Of a DNA stretch of 64,000 bases, positions 26,217 to 35,018 are shown one piece after another (the first letter of the stretch is position 1; each line of letters opens with the position of its first letter). This DNA is from Trujillonella humicola (GTDB taxonomy: Bacteria > Actinomycetota > Actinomycetes > Mycobacteriales > Geodermatophilaceae). The notes beneath the pieces were generated by a model. The model searched no databases. It was given only the letters and a program-made list of their open reading frames with translations, and had not been told where the DNA came from. Position numbers and translations under genes: made by a program. The stretch spans positions 1 to 64,000 of the forward strand of contig NZ_JBJNRJ010000012.1 in assembly GCF_046233715.1 (NCBI RefSeq). Reading direction: 5' to 3'.

Positions 26217-27582
26217 CCGCGTACATCGCCTCGTCGGCGCGGCGGAGCAGCGACTCGGCGGTGTCGGTGGGCCGGGACAGCGCGGTGCCGCAACTGGCCC
26301 GCACCCCGTGCTCCCCGGCGGCCAGCGCGGTCTCCATGCGGGCGACCAGGTCCGCGGCGTCGCCGGCGGTCCCGATGCCCGAGCAGACGACGACGAACTC
26401 GTCGCCGCCGATCCGGCCCACGGTGTCCTCCGGTCGCACCGCCGAGCGCAGTGCCCGGGCGGTGTGCAGCAGCGCGGCGTCCCCGGCGGCGTGGCCGGCG
26501 GCGTCGTTGATCGCCTTGAAGCCGTCGAGGTCGCAGTAGACGACCACGGCCGGGCGGCGCTCGCGGCGCTGGGCGCGCAGGGCCTGGTCCAGGCGGTCCA
26601 GCACGAGCGCGCGGTTCGGCAGGCCGGTCAGCGGGTCGTGCAGCGCCGCGTCGCGCAGGCGCTGCTCCAGGGCCCGCTGCTCGGTGATGTCGCGGACGGT
26701 GACGACGGCGCCGAGGACGCTGCCGTCGACGTCCCGGATCGGCTCCCCGGTGGCCAGGGTCACCCGGCGCGGGCCACCCGGCGGCCCGGCGACCAGCTCG
26801 ACGTCGCGCACCGGCTCGCCGGCGACCGCGCGCACCAGCGGCGCCTGCGCGGGATCCAGCGGGGTGACGCCGTCGGCCAGGTAGAGGTCCTCCAGCAGCG
26901 GCGCGTCGGCCAGCCGCTCGCCGTCCCAGCGCGGCCCGGCCCACCGGGTGACGACGCGGTTGGCCCTCGTGGGCGTGCCGCTCGCGTCGGAGGCGATGAC
27001 GCCCACCGGCAGCGCGTCGAACAGCGCCCGGTCGAAGGCGCGGGCCTCGTCCGCGGCGCGGGCCAGCGCGACGGCGTCACGGGCGGCCCGGTGGCGGTCG
27101 ACCAGGGCGAGCGCGACCTCGGCGAGGTCGGCCAACCGGTCCACCTGCCCGGGAGCCAGCACCCGCACGCCCTCGTCCCAGGCGCAGATGGTCCCGATGA
27201 CGTCGCCGTCAGCGGTGCGCATCGGTGCGCTGGCGTAGAAGCGCAACCGGGCGATCCGGCCGTCCACGAAGGGGTTGTCCGCGTAGTCGGGGTCCGCACC
27301 GAGGTCGGCGGCCCAGAACACGCCGGGGCGGGCCGAGGTGCGGGCGCACAGCGACTCCACCCGCGGCACCCGGCGCGGCTCGGTGCGCAGGCCGAGGAGG
27401 GTCACCTGCTGGTCGTCGTCGAGGAGGTTGACCGCCGCGTGCTCCGCGCCGGTCACCGCCGCGGCCAGGCGGAGCACGGCGAGCAGCTCGGCCTGGTCCG
27501 GCGCCGGGCCGGAGCCGACCTCGCGCAGGGCCGCGCGCTGCACCTCGGAGCCGGTGGCGGGCGGTCGCAGGGTGGCGGTCAC
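26188..27582 (-). CDS. GAF-PAS-GGDEF diguanylate cyclase
   Basis: A 464-residue soluble protein that would make cyclic di-GMP from two GTP. A GAF domain (about residues 20-155, with VGTICAWDEGVRVL) is followed by a PAS domain (about 175-295, ending VVTVRDITEQRALEQRL) and a GGDEF domain (about 300-460). The active-site loop GGDEF is intact in VGRIGGDEFVVV; no RxxD inhibitory site is obvious before it. No EAL domain follows. The start is uncertain: GTG 27582 has GAGGAC upstream, but GTG 27627 or TTG 27636 would add 15-18 acidic residues. Confidence 0.85.
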   Translation of the reverse strand: MTATLRPPATGSEVQRAALREVGSGPAPDQAELLAVLRLAAAVTGAEHAAVNLLDDDQQVTLLGLRTEPRRVPRVESLCARTSARPGVFWAADLGADPDYADNPFVDGRIARLRFYASAPMRTADGDVIGTICAWDEGVRVLAPGQVDRLADLAEVALALVDRHRAARDAVALARAADEARAFDRALFDALPVGVIASDASGTPTRANRVVTRWAGPRWDGERLADAPLLEDLYLADGVTPLDPAQAPLVRAVAGEPVRDVELVAGPPGGPRRVTLATGEPIRDVDGSVLGAVVTVRDITEQRALEQRLRDAALHDPLTGLPNRALVLDRLDQALRAQRRERRPAVVVYCDLDGFKAINDAAGHAAGDAALLHTARALRSAVRPEDTVGRIGGDEFVVVCSGIGTAGDAADLVARMETALAAGEHGVRASCGTALSRPTDTAESLLRRADEAMYAVKRSRRRSR

Positions 27583-27718
27583 GTCGTCCTCGTCCTGGTC
27601 GTGGTCCTCGTCGGCGGCGGGGGGCACGAGGGACAACGGCGGCGCGGCCCGCGGGCTGGACCCGCCGTCCCCCGTCCGGGGGAGCGCGGCGCCTCCCCGG
27701 AGGGCTCGCCGGGGAGGG

Positions 27719-28978
27719 TCAGAACAGCAGCACCAGCAGGACGGCGTTGAAGGCGATGATCACCGCGGCCACCACGGCGGCGAGCGCGGTCGTGCGGGGC
27801 CGGTTGACCAGGTCCCCCATGATCGGGCGGCGGGCGGTGAGCAGCAGCAGCGGCACGAGCGCGAACGGGATGCCGAACGACAGCACGACCTGCGAGATCA
27901 CCAGCGCCGTCGTCGGGTCCACGCCGATCCCCAGGACCACCAGGGCCGGGGCCAGGGTCAGCGCGCGGCGCAGCAGCAGCGGGATCCGGCGCCGGATGAA
28001 GCCCTGCATGACCACCTGGCCGGCGAAGGTGCCCACCCCCGCGGAGGCGAAGCCGGAGGCCAGCAGCGCCAGCGCGAACAGCAGCGCCGCCGACTCGTCC
28101 AGCGTCAGGGCGATGCCGGCGTGCGCCCCGGCGAGGGTGTCGGTCCCGGGCACCGAGCCCCCGGCGAACAGCGCCGCCGCGATGATCAGCATGGCGGCGT
28201 TGACCAGCCCGGCCAGCCCCATGGCGACCATCACGTCGGCCCGCTGGACGCGCAGCGCCGCCCGCCGCTGCTGGGCCGAGGCCAGCTCCACCCCGTGCGG
28301 GATCAGCGCGGAGTGCAGGTAGATCGCGTGCGGCATCACCGTGGCGCCCAGGATGCCCGTGGCCAGCACCAGGCTCTCGGCGCCGTCGAAGCGGGGCACC
28401 AGCCCGGACGCGGCGGCCGCCGGGTCGACCGGCGCGCGCAGCAGCATGACGAGGAAGCCGATCAGGATGACGGCGAACAGGCCGGTGATGGCGGCCTGGA
28501 ACCGGCGCTCGCCGCGGCCCTGCAGCGCCAGCAGCCCGAACGCCACCGCGCCGGTGATCAGCCCGCCGGTGAGCAGCGGGATGTCGAACAGCAGGTTGAG
28601 CGCGATCGCCCCACCGATCACCTCGGCCAGGTCGGTGGCCATCGCGACCAGCTCGGCCTGCACCCACAGGCCCCGCGTCACGGGGCGGCGGAAGTGCGTG
28701 CGGCACGCCTCGGGCAGGTTCATGCCGGTGGCCAGCCCGAGCTTGGCCGAGAGGCTCTGGACGAACATGGCCATGACGTTCGCGGCCACGATCACCCACA
28801 GCAGCAGGTAGCCGAACGACGCGCCCCCGGCCACGTTGGTCGCGAAGTTGCCGGGGTCGACGTAGGCGATCGCCGCCACGAAGGCGGGGCCGAACAGCGC
28901 GAGGCGCAGCGACCGCGGGGGCCGGTCGCCCCCGGTCGGCAGCAGGGCGACCGGCGTCCGCAGGCCGGCGCGGAACAT
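27719..28978 (-). CDS. mntH: Nramp family divalent metal transporter
   Basis: A 419-residue membrane protein with about eleven helices. The family metal-site motif DPGN (AYVDPGNFATNVAGG) lies in helix 1 and the helix 6 MPH motif (TVMPHAIYLHSALI) is intact, as expected for proton-coupled Mn(II)/Fe(II) uptake. The ATG at 28978 yields a standard length. No Mur or MntR site is obvious upstream, where only 47 bp separate it from the divergent methyltransferase. A manganese-riboswitch-controlled exporter lies 13 kb away, so the window holds both uptake and efflux candidates for manganese. Confidence 0.9.
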   Translation of the reverse strand: MFRAGLRTPVALLPTGGDRPPRSLRLALFGPAFVAAIAYVDPGNFATNVAGGASFGYLLLWVIVAANVMAMFVQSLSAKLGLATGMNLPEACRTHFRRPVTRGLWVQAELVAMATDLAEVIGGAIALNLLFDIPLLTGGLITGAVAFGLLALQGRGERRFQAAITGLFAVILIGFLVMLLRAPVDPAAAASGLVPRFDGAESLVLATGILGATVMPHAIYLHSALIPHGVELASAQQRRAALRVQRADVMVAMGLAGLVNAAMLIIAAALFAGGSVPGTDTLAGAHAGIALTLDESAALLFALALLASGFASAGVGTFAGQVVMQGFIRRRIPLLLRRALTLAPALVVLGIGVDPTTALVISQVVLSFGIPFALVPLLLLTARRPIMGDLVNRPRTTALAAVVAAVIIAFNAVLLVLLF

Positions 28979-29025
28979 CAGCGGCCGCCCGGTCCGGCGG
29001 CCGCGCCGCCGATACGCTCGCCCGG

Positions 29026-29745
29026 GTGAGCGACGCGGGCCCGCGGGGATGGGGCGCCCCGCTGTACGCCGCCGTGCTCGACGCGACCGGGGTGTCCGCC
29101 GGGACGGTGCTGCTGGACGTCGGCTGCGGGACGGGCGACCTCGCCCGGGCGGCCGTCGCCCGCGGCGCGCGGGTGACCGGCATCGACGTCGACCCCGCGG
29201 CCGTGGCGGTCGCGGCCGCCGCGGTGCCCGGAGCCGCCTTCGCCGTCGGGGACGCCCGGACCCCGCCGCCGGGACCGTTCGACGTGGTCGCCGCCGTGCA
29301 GCTGCTCGGGCACGTGGCCGATCCGCAGGCGGTGCTCGCCGCGGCCGGCGCCGCCGGTGCGGTGGTCGCGGCCACCGTGTGGGGGCGGGAGGACGAGTGC
29401 GACGTCCGCCTCTTCGGCGAGGCGCTGGCCCCCTGGCTGCCGCCGCGGCGGGCGCCGGCCGTCCCGCCGCCGGTCGAGGAGCCGGCCCGGCTGCGGGCGC
29501 TCGCCGAGGGCGCCGGCCTGGTGGTCGAGCGCCTCGACGAGGTGCGCTGCCCGTTCGACTACGCCGACGACGACGAGCTCCTCGGCCCGCTGCTCGGCTC
29601 GGCCCTCGGCCGGGCGGCCGCGCGCCGCGCCGGGCCGGCCGCGGTGGCCGCCGCGGTGCGGCAGCGGCTGGCCGGGCACCGGACCGCCGCCGGCGGCTAC
29701 CGGCTGCACAACGTGTTCCGGCTGCTGGTGGCGCGCCCGGTCTGA
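29026..29745 (+). CDS. class I SAM-dependent methyltransferase
   Basis: A 239-residue methyltransferase with motif I LLDVGCGTGDLARAAVARG (about residues 29-47), the acidic post-I VTGIDVDPAAV and FDVVAAVQLLGHV. The acceptor is unknown. The GTG at 29026 is seven bases after a TACGCT -10 box, so the message is likely leaderless. It diverges from mntH and its 3' end converges on the monooxygenase locus. Confidence 0.82.
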   Translation: MSDAGPRGWGAPLYAAVLDATGVSAGTVLLDVGCGTGDLARAAVARGARVTGIDVDPAAVAVAAAAVPGAAFAVGDARTPPPGPFDVVAAVQLLGHVADPQAVLAAAGAAGAVVAATVWGREDECDVRLFGEALAPWLPPRRAPAVPPPVEEPARLRALAEGAGLVVERLDEVRCPFDYADDDELLGPLLGSALGRAAARRAGPAAVAAAVRQRLAGHRTAAGGYRLHNVFRLLVARPV

Positions 29746-29802
29746 GCGGGGGGACGGGGTCATGCGTCGGTACCTCCCGCGCCGACGGTCGGGCCGGTGG
29801 GA

Positions 29803-30504
29803 TCACCCGGTGCCGGCGCCGCCGTACCGGGTGGCGAGGAAGCTGCGGCACATGCCCCCGTTGGCCTCGATCCCGAGCCGGGTGAGGCGGGCCCGGCGCA
29901 GGTGGAGCGGGACCTGCGCCGGGTCGACCGGGCTGCCGTCGGGGTGCACCAGCAGCGGGTCGTCGTCGCCGGCGGGCAACCCCAGCGCCGCCCGGCGGGC
30001 GCGGAGCCGGTCGAGCTCCACCGACGCCGGGCAGCTGCCCAGGGTGAGCGCCACCAGCTCTGCCGGTCCGGCCCCGGCGTCCACCAGGGGCCGGGCGACC
30101 CGGTCCTGGCCGGCCACCACCGCCTTCTCCAGGAAGTAGCGCCGCAGCTGGTCGAGCTCGGCGTCGGCCTCGCCCGCGAACGTCTGCACGAACCCGGCGT
30201 GCGCGGCGACCCCCAGGTTGATCTCGCCCGAGGCGTGGTGGCCCTCGAGCGAGATCTCCGCGCGCGTCACCCCGTCGACCGCCGACACCGCGTCGTAGGC
30301 GTCGGCGACCATCAGGAACGAGAAGTTCGGCGCGCAGAAGAACGTGGGCAGCCGCAGCCGCACGGTGGCGACCCCGTCGCCGGAGACGGTGCAGGAGGCC
30401 ACGAAGTCGAGATCGGTGATCGGCTCGTCGAGCTCCGGGTCCAGCACCGTCCCCAGCGCCTGCCGGACGGCGTCCTCCAGCGCGCCGGGGCCGGCTGCGG
30501 TCAC
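29803..30504 (-). CDS. DUF59/MIP18 family metal-sulfur assembly protein
   Basis: A 233-residue protein. The N-terminal 100 residues form a DUF59 (PaaD/MIP18-like) domain: VLDPELDEPITDLDFV and LPTFFCAPNFSFLM, with the conserved Cys. The C-terminal part is not one I recognise. DUF59 proteins help mature iron-sulfur or other metal sites. The GTG at 30504 overlaps the amidohydrolase stop by four bases (GTGA), so it is the last gene of the dehydrogenase-amidohydrolase unit. In propane monooxygenase loci this protein recurs, and maturation of the diiron or Fe-S centres is a reasonable inference. Confidence 0.78.
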   Translation of the reverse strand: MTAAGPGALEDAVRQALGTVLDPELDEPITDLDFVASCTVSGDGVATVRLRLPTFFCAPNFSFLMVADAYDAVSAVDGVTRAEISLEGHHASGEINLGVAAHAGFVQTFAGEADAELDQLRRYFLEKAVVAGQDRVARPLVDAGAGPAELVALTLGSCPASVELDRLRARRAALGLPAGDDDPLLVHPDGSPVDPAQVPLHLRRARLTRLGIEANGGMCRSFLATRYGGAGTG

Positions 30505-31574
30505 GCCTGCCCCGCGGGCACGCTCTCCTCGGCGAGCTGCTCGCCGGGCCGCTCCTGCGGGATGGCCGGCTCCTCGGGCAGCCGGCACTCGGCCGGCACC
30601 TCGATGCCGTACAGCTTGGCGGCGTTGAGGCCGAGGATCTTCTTCTTCGACGCGGTGGTCAGCCGCGGGTAGTCGCTGAACGCCTCGTCGTCGGGCATCT
30701 GCCAGTCGACGAGACCCTCGACCTGCCACTTCGGCGTCCAGATGTTGTAGTCGCTGCCGAAGGTCATCCGGTCCTCGCCGACCCAGAACAGCAGCTCGCC
30801 CATCACCTTGGCGAAGAACTTGGGCCGGGCGTGCATGAGCGCGCCGATCACGACCGAGCAGCCGGCGTAGACGTTGGGCTCCTGCACCGCCATGTAGGCG
30901 AAGTCGTCGATCCGCGGGATGCCGGCGTGCTCGATGATGAAGTTCAGGTCCGGGAAGTCGGTGGCGGCCTGGTCGACGTCGTCCATGGAGAACGCGTCCT
31001 TGTTCAGCGGCCAGATCGTCGGGCCCTTGTGCGCGTGGATGTTCCGGATCCCCAGCTCCCGGCACTTCTCCAGGAACCGGTAGGACTCCCGGTCGGTCAG
31101 CTTCCACCCGCGGGAGCCGTTCTCGTGCCACTCGGCGGTGTAGAGCTTGACCCCCTTGAGGTTCCAGCGCTGGGCGTCCTCCTCGAGCTGCCGCAGGCCC
31201 TCGTCACCGTCGCGGGGGTCCCAGCGGCCGTTGACGATGAACTTGTCGGGGTGCTTCTCGATCAGCGCGCCGTTCTGCTCGACGGTGTTGAAGCCGTTCG
31301 CGTACCAGTACTTGAGGTAGGTCGACTGGAAGATGGCCTTGTCGACGTGGCCTTCCTCGAAGACGTCGCGCATCAGGTCGTCCTCGGAGACCTTGAGGTA
31401 CTTGTACCAGTCCCAGTGCGTGTCCTCGGGCGCCAGCTTGTGGTAGCCGTAGAAGCAGTCGATCCAGCCCTTGGCCAGGTCCTCCCGGCCCGGGACCCAG
31501 TTCTCCCGGCTGGCGTCCCAGAAGTGCATGTGGCTGTCGACGACGAAGTACTTCTCCCCGTCCTTCTCGTACAT
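30501..31574 (-). CDS. amidohydrolase family protein (propane monooxygenase locus)
   Basis: A 357-residue amidohydrolase_2 (TIM barrel) protein. The N-terminal metal motif is DSHMHFW, with later HAHKGP, EHAGIPR and the C-terminal GSDYNIW carrying the conserved Asp. Proteins of this type accompany PrmABCD and MimABCD monooxygenases, where they are needed or helpful for active hydroxylase, possibly in metal insertion; the exact reaction is unknown. The ATG at 31574 has AGAGGTG eight bases upstream. It lies between the alcohol dehydrogenase and the DUF59 gene in one transcription unit. Confidence 0.85.
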   Translation of the reverse strand: MYEKDGEKYFVVDSHMHFWDASRENWVPGREDLAKGWIDCFYGYHKLAPEDTHWDWYKYLKVSEDDLMRDVFEEGHVDKAIFQSTYLKYWYANGFNTVEQNGALIEKHPDKFIVNGRWDPRDGDEGLRQLEEDAQRWNLKGVKLYTAEWHENGSRGWKLTDRESYRFLEKCRELGIRNIHAHKGPTIWPLNKDAFSMDDVDQAATDFPDLNFIIEHAGIPRIDDFAYMAVQEPNVYAGCSVVIGALMHARPKFFAKVMGELLFWVGEDRMTFGSDYNIWTPKWQVEGLVDWQMPDDEAFSDYPRLTTASKKKILGLNAAKLYGIEVPAECRLPEEPAIPQERPGEQLAEESVPAGQA

Positions 31575-31638
31575 GAGCGGGCACCTCTCCCGTGGTCGCG
31601 CGGATGGGTCCGGGTGGTGGATCGGCCGTCGGGAGCGG

Positions 31639-32664
31639 TCAGGGCACGAGGATCGCCCGACCGCGCACCATGCCGGCGTCGAGGTCGTGCAGCGCCTGGA
31701 CGGCCTGCTCCAGCGGGTACTTCTGGGTGTGCAGCGTGACCCGGCCGGCCTGGGCCAGGACCATGAGCTCGGCCAGGTCGGTGTAGGTCCCGACGATGTT
31801 GCCGACGACGTTCTTCTCCCCGGCGACGAAGTCCAGCGTGGGGATGCGCAGCTCCCCGCCGTATCCGATGACGAACAGCGAGCCGCCCGGTCCGGTCATC
31901 TGCCAGGCGTCGTTCTCCGCCCCCTGCTCGGCGACGAAGTCGAGCACCACCGTCGCGCCGCCGCCGGTGAGGTCCTGCACGGCGGCGACCTGCCCGCCGT
32001 CGGCGACCACCGTCTCGTCGGCGCCGATCTCGCCGGCCAGCCGCAGCGCGTCGGGGTTGCGGTCCACGACGACCACGCGCGCCGCGGTCAGCGCATTGAG
32101 GCACTGGATGCCGATGTGCCCGAGCCCCCCGGCGCCCTGCACGACGGCGGTGGTCCCCGGGGGGAGCAGCGGGGCGGCCTTGCGGACGGCGTGGTAGGCG
32201 GTGATCCCGGCGTCGGCGAGCGCCGCGACGTCCGCCGGCTGGGTGGAGGGGTCGAGCTTCACGCACGCCCGGGCGGTGGTCCGCAGGTACTCGGCCATTC
32301 CGCCGTCGTTGTCCGACAGGCCGGGGAAGAAGGCGTTCGTGCAGTGCATGTCGTCGCCACGGCGGCAGGCCAGGCACAGCCCGCAGCCGGGCTGGGGGTG
32401 CAGGATCACCGTGTCGCCGACGGCGACGTTGGTGACCCCCTCGCCCACCTCGTGCACCCAGCCGGCGTTCTCGTGCCCGATCACGTACGGCAGCCGGGGG
32501 TGCTGGATGGCGTCCCACTGCCCCTCGATGATGTGCAGGTCGGTGCGGCAGACCCCGGCGCCGCCGATCTTCACGATGACGTCGAGCGGGCCCTGCAGCT
32601 TGGGCTCGGCGACGTCGTCGACGCTCGGGTCGGCGTGGTACGCGTGGACGCGGACAGCTCGCAT
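31639..32664 (-). CDS. zinc-dependent alcohol dehydrogenase
   Basis: A 341-residue medium-chain dehydrogenase. The catalytic zinc ligands Cys (GVCRTDLH) and the GHENAGWV motif are seen. The structural-zinc cluster has CGLCLACRRGDDMHC, and the NAD(P)-binding VVQGAGGLGHIGIQ motif is intact. In this locus it would oxidise the alcohol made by the monooxygenase, for example 1- or 2-propanol. The ATG at 32664 has GAGGAGG seven bases upstream. A TGTCTCA palindrome 73-95 bp before the start and a terminator behind groEL indicate its own promoter. Confidence 0.9.
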   Translation of the reverse strand: MRAVRVHAYHADPSVDDVAEPKLQGPLDVIVKIGGAGVCRTDLHIIEGQWDAIQHPRLPYVIGHENAGWVHEVGEGVTNVAVGDTVILHPQPGCGLCLACRRGDDMHCTNAFFPGLSDNDGGMAEYLRTTARACVKLDPSTQPADVAALADAGITAYHAVRKAAPLLPPGTTAVVQGAGGLGHIGIQCLNALTAARVVVVDRNPDALRLAGEIGADETVVADGGQVAAVQDLTGGGATVVLDFVAEQGAENDAWQMTGPGGSLFVIGYGGELRIPTLDFVAGEKNVVGNIVGTYTDLAELMVLAQAGRVTLHTQKYPLEQAVQALHDLDAGMVRGRAILVP

Positions 32665-32736
32665 GCCGGGGCCTCCTCGCTGAGGCGTGGGTGCGGGACC
32701 TGCTCGATTCGGAACCTATGCAGCGGCCGCCGCGGC

Positions 32737-32759
32737 GGGTGTCTCAATCTGAGACACCC
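32737..32759. promoter_or_regulatory. palindromic activator site ahead of alcohol dehydrogenase
   Basis: The perfect 10-bp arms GGGTGTCTCA and TGAGACACCC flank ATC. The core GTCTCA-N3-TGAGAC recurs at 39315-39329 between prmA and its activator. I infer that both bind the AcoR/MimR-like protein encoded at 39438. Confidence 0.78.
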
Positions 32760-32766
32760 CCGCGGC

Positions 32767-32815
32767 CCCCGTTCAGGAGCTCGTCCCGGGCGTGCGGGGG
32801 ACGAGGAGAACGGGG
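32767..32815 (-). terminator. terminator after groEL
   Basis: Two nested stems, CCCCGTTC/GAACGGGG and CTCGTCCC/GGGACGAG, lie directly behind the groEL stop at 32823. They separate the prmABCD-groEL unit from the downstream dehydrogenase unit. Confidence 0.75.
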
Positions 32816-32822
32816 TCCTCCT

Positions 32823-34508
32823 TCAGCCGACCGTCGGGCCCAGGCCCAGGGACTGCGGTGTGCTCGAGTCGGGCGAGGGCTGCGGGAGCCCCTCGTCGAG
32901 CGGGCCGAACTCGGTCATCAGCGCCTTGTTCCAGGGCGTGACCTCCTCGGCGACCAGCGAGTCGGTGGTGAGCACCAGGCCGGCCACCGATGCGCCGTTC
33001 TGCAGGGCGGACCGGACCACGCGCAGCGGGTCGATCACGCCGAGCGCGATCATGTCCCCGAAGCGGCCCTCCAGGGCGTCGAACCCCTCGTCCACGGCCA
33101 TGGTCGTGACCTGCTTGACCACCTCCTCGCCGTCGTGCCCGGCGTTGGCCGCGATGAGGTGGGCGGGCTCGGGTAGCGCGGCGCGCACGATCTCCACCCC
33201 GATGCGGTAGTCGCCCTGCACGTCGAGGGTGTCCAGCGCCGGCTCGGCGTGCAGCAGCGCGGCCCCGCCGCCGGCGACGATCCCCTCGGCCATGGCGGCC
33301 CGCGTGGCCTGGAGCGAGTCGTCGACCCGGTGCCGGATCTCCTTGGCCTCGGCGTTGGTCGGCGCCCCGACCCGGATGACCGCCGCCTTGCCCGACAGCC
33401 GGGCGATCCGCTCGGACAGGAAGTCCTCGTCGGTGCCGATGGTCGCCCGCTCCAGCTCCGCCCGCAGCTGCGTCAGCCGCAGCTCGCGGGCGGTCTCGTC
33501 CCCGGCGCCGCCGATGATCGTCGTCTGGTCGCCGGTCACCCGGACCTGGGCGGCGCGGCCGAGGTGGGCGGTGGTCATCTGCTCGAGACCGAACGAGGAC
33601 TCCCGGGAGTGCACCCGCCCGCCGGTGAGCGCGGCGATGTCCTCGAGCAGGTGGATCCGCTTGCTGCCGAAGCCGGGCGCCTGGACCGCGACGCACCGGA
33701 ACAGCCCGTTGACGTGGTTGTGCACGAGCATCTGCAGCGCGGTGCCCTCCACCGCCTCGGCGATGATCACCAACGGGCGCGGCTCGCGCATGATGCTGTC
33801 CAGCACCGGCATGAGCTGCTGCACCCCGGTGATCTTGTGCGCGGTCAGCAGCACGTAGGCGTCCTCCAGGACGGCCTCCAGCCGGCCCGGGTCGGTCACC
33901 ATGTACGGCGAGACGTAGCCGTTGTCGAACTCGAAGTCCTCGACGAAGTCGACGCCGATGCCGAGCACGGAGGAGTCCTCGACCGTGACGACGCCGGCCT
34001 CGCCCACCGTGTGCAGCGCCCGCGCGACGACGTCGCCGATCACCGGGTCGTCGTTGGCCGAGATCGCCGCCACCCGGCGGAAGTCGTCCTCGGTCTCCAT
34101 GGGGTGGGCGACGCCGGCCAGGTGCTCGACCACGCGGCCGACGGCCAGGTCCACGCCCCGCTTCACCAGCACCGGGTTGCCGCCGTTGGCGATCGCGGCC
34201 ATGCCCTGCTGCACGATCGCCTCGGCGAGCACGATCGCCGTCGTCGTCCCGTCGCCGACGGTGTCGTTGGTCTTGATCGCCGCTTCCTTGACCAGCTGCG
34301 CGCCCATGTCCTCGAACGGGTTCTTGAGGTGGATCTCGCGGGCGATCGTCACCCCGTCGTTGGTCACCTCCGGTGACCCGGTGAGGCGTTCGAGCACGAC
34401 GTTGCGGCCCTTGGGGCCCAGGGTCGTCTTGACGGCGGCGGCGAGCTGCTCGACGCCGACCTGCAGCAGCCGGCGCGCGTCGGCGCCGAACCGCAGTTCC
34501 TTGGCCAT
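32823..34508 (-). CDS. GroEL-type chaperonin of the monooxygenase cluster
   Basis: A 561-residue chaperonin 60. Family motifs are visible: TTLGPKGRNVVLE, NDGVTIAREI, VGDGTTTAIVLAE near residue 86-98, and EEVTPWNKAL. It lacks the C-terminal GGM tail and ends in a Ser/Pro-rich segment. No groES is next to it. Dedicated GroEL proteins (MimG/PrmG) sit in actinobacterial propane monooxygenase operons and are needed to fold the hydroxylase large subunit. The ATG at 34508 follows AGGAGA by four bases. It is 126 bp downstream of prmD with an intervening hairpin. Confidence 0.9.
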   Translation of the reverse strand: MAKELRFGADARRLLQVGVEQLAAAVKTTLGPKGRNVVLERLTGSPEVTNDGVTIAREIHLKNPFEDMGAQLVKEAAIKTNDTVGDGTTTAIVLAEAIVQQGMAAIANGGNPVLVKRGVDLAVGRVVEHLAGVAHPMETEDDFRRVAAISANDDPVIGDVVARALHTVGEAGVVTVEDSSVLGIGVDFVEDFEFDNGYVSPYMVTDPGRLEAVLEDAYVLLTAHKITGVQQLMPVLDSIMREPRPLVIIAEAVEGTALQMLVHNHVNGLFRCVAVQAPGFGSKRIHLLEDIAALTGGRVHSRESSFGLEQMTTAHLGRAAQVRVTGDQTTIIGGAGDETARELRLTQLRAELERATIGTDEDFLSERIARLSGKAAVIRVGAPTNAEAKEIRHRVDDSLQATRAAMAEGIVAGGGAALLHAEPALDTLDVQGDYRIGVEIVRAALPEPAHLIAANAGHDGEEVVKQVTTMAVDEGFDALEGRFGDMIALGVIDPLRVVRSALQNGASVAGLVLTTDSLVAEEVTPWNKALMTEFGPLDEGLPQPSPDSSTPQSLGLGPTVG

Positions 34509-34583
34509 GGGGTCTCCTGGATCCACGGGGGCGGTCACGTGCGCGGGGTGGACCGGCCGGGCGGGTCCGCCGGGCCGAGGGGA

Positions 34584-34626
34584 CGCCGGCCGCCGGGCGG
34601 GGTCGGGACCCGTCCGGCGGCCGGCG
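34584..34626 (-). terminator. intra-operon hairpin between prmD and groEL
   Basis: The 13-bp arms CGCCGGCCGCCGG (34584-34596) and CCGGCGGCCGGCG (34614-34626) extend by four further pairs after one mismatch. Within an operon this could lower groEL expression relative to prmABCD or stabilise the upstream message. Confidence 0.6.
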
Positions 34627-34634
34627 GTGGTGGG

Positions 34635-35018
34635 TCAGCCGGAGGTGGACCGGTCGGCGGGGACCAGGTCGAAGCCGAGGTACTCGGCGGCGTCCTCCGG
34701 GTTGGCGAACATGATCGTGCGGGTGTCCTCGTGGACCATCCGCCCGTAGTGGGTCGACATGCTCTCCTCGAGGTCGGCCGAGGTGAACGAGCCCGGCTCC
34801 TCGCCGAGCGCCTCGGCGAGCTCGTCGTAGTCGAAGACCACCTGGTGCTCGGCGTCCACCCGGATCATCGAGGGCAGGTAGGTGATCCGGACCCCGGGCT
34901 TGTCCTTCATCACCTCGGCGATGACGTGCCCCACCTGGTCGTTCATGAGGGTGATGCCGCACAGGTTGGACGACGTCTTGTTGACGGCGCCGAAGGCGGG
35001 CGTTGCCGTGGTGGTCAC
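34635..35018 (-). CDS. prmD: propane monooxygenase coupling/effector protein
   Basis: A 127-residue effector (MmoB/DmpM family) that binds the hydroxylase and tunes oxygen activation; it has no cofactor. The family block NLCGITLMNDQVGHVIAEVM (about residues 18-37) and the RVDAEHQVVFDYDELAEALG region are clear. The GTG at 35018 overlaps the prmC stop by four bases (GTGA), so translation is coupled. Confidence 0.92.
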   Translation of the reverse strand: MTTTATPAFGAVNKTSSNLCGITLMNDQVGHVIAEVMKDKPGVRITYLPSMIRVDAEHQVVFDYDELAEALGEEPGSFTSADLEESMSTHYGRMVHEDTRTIMFANPEDAAEYLGFDLVPADRSTSG

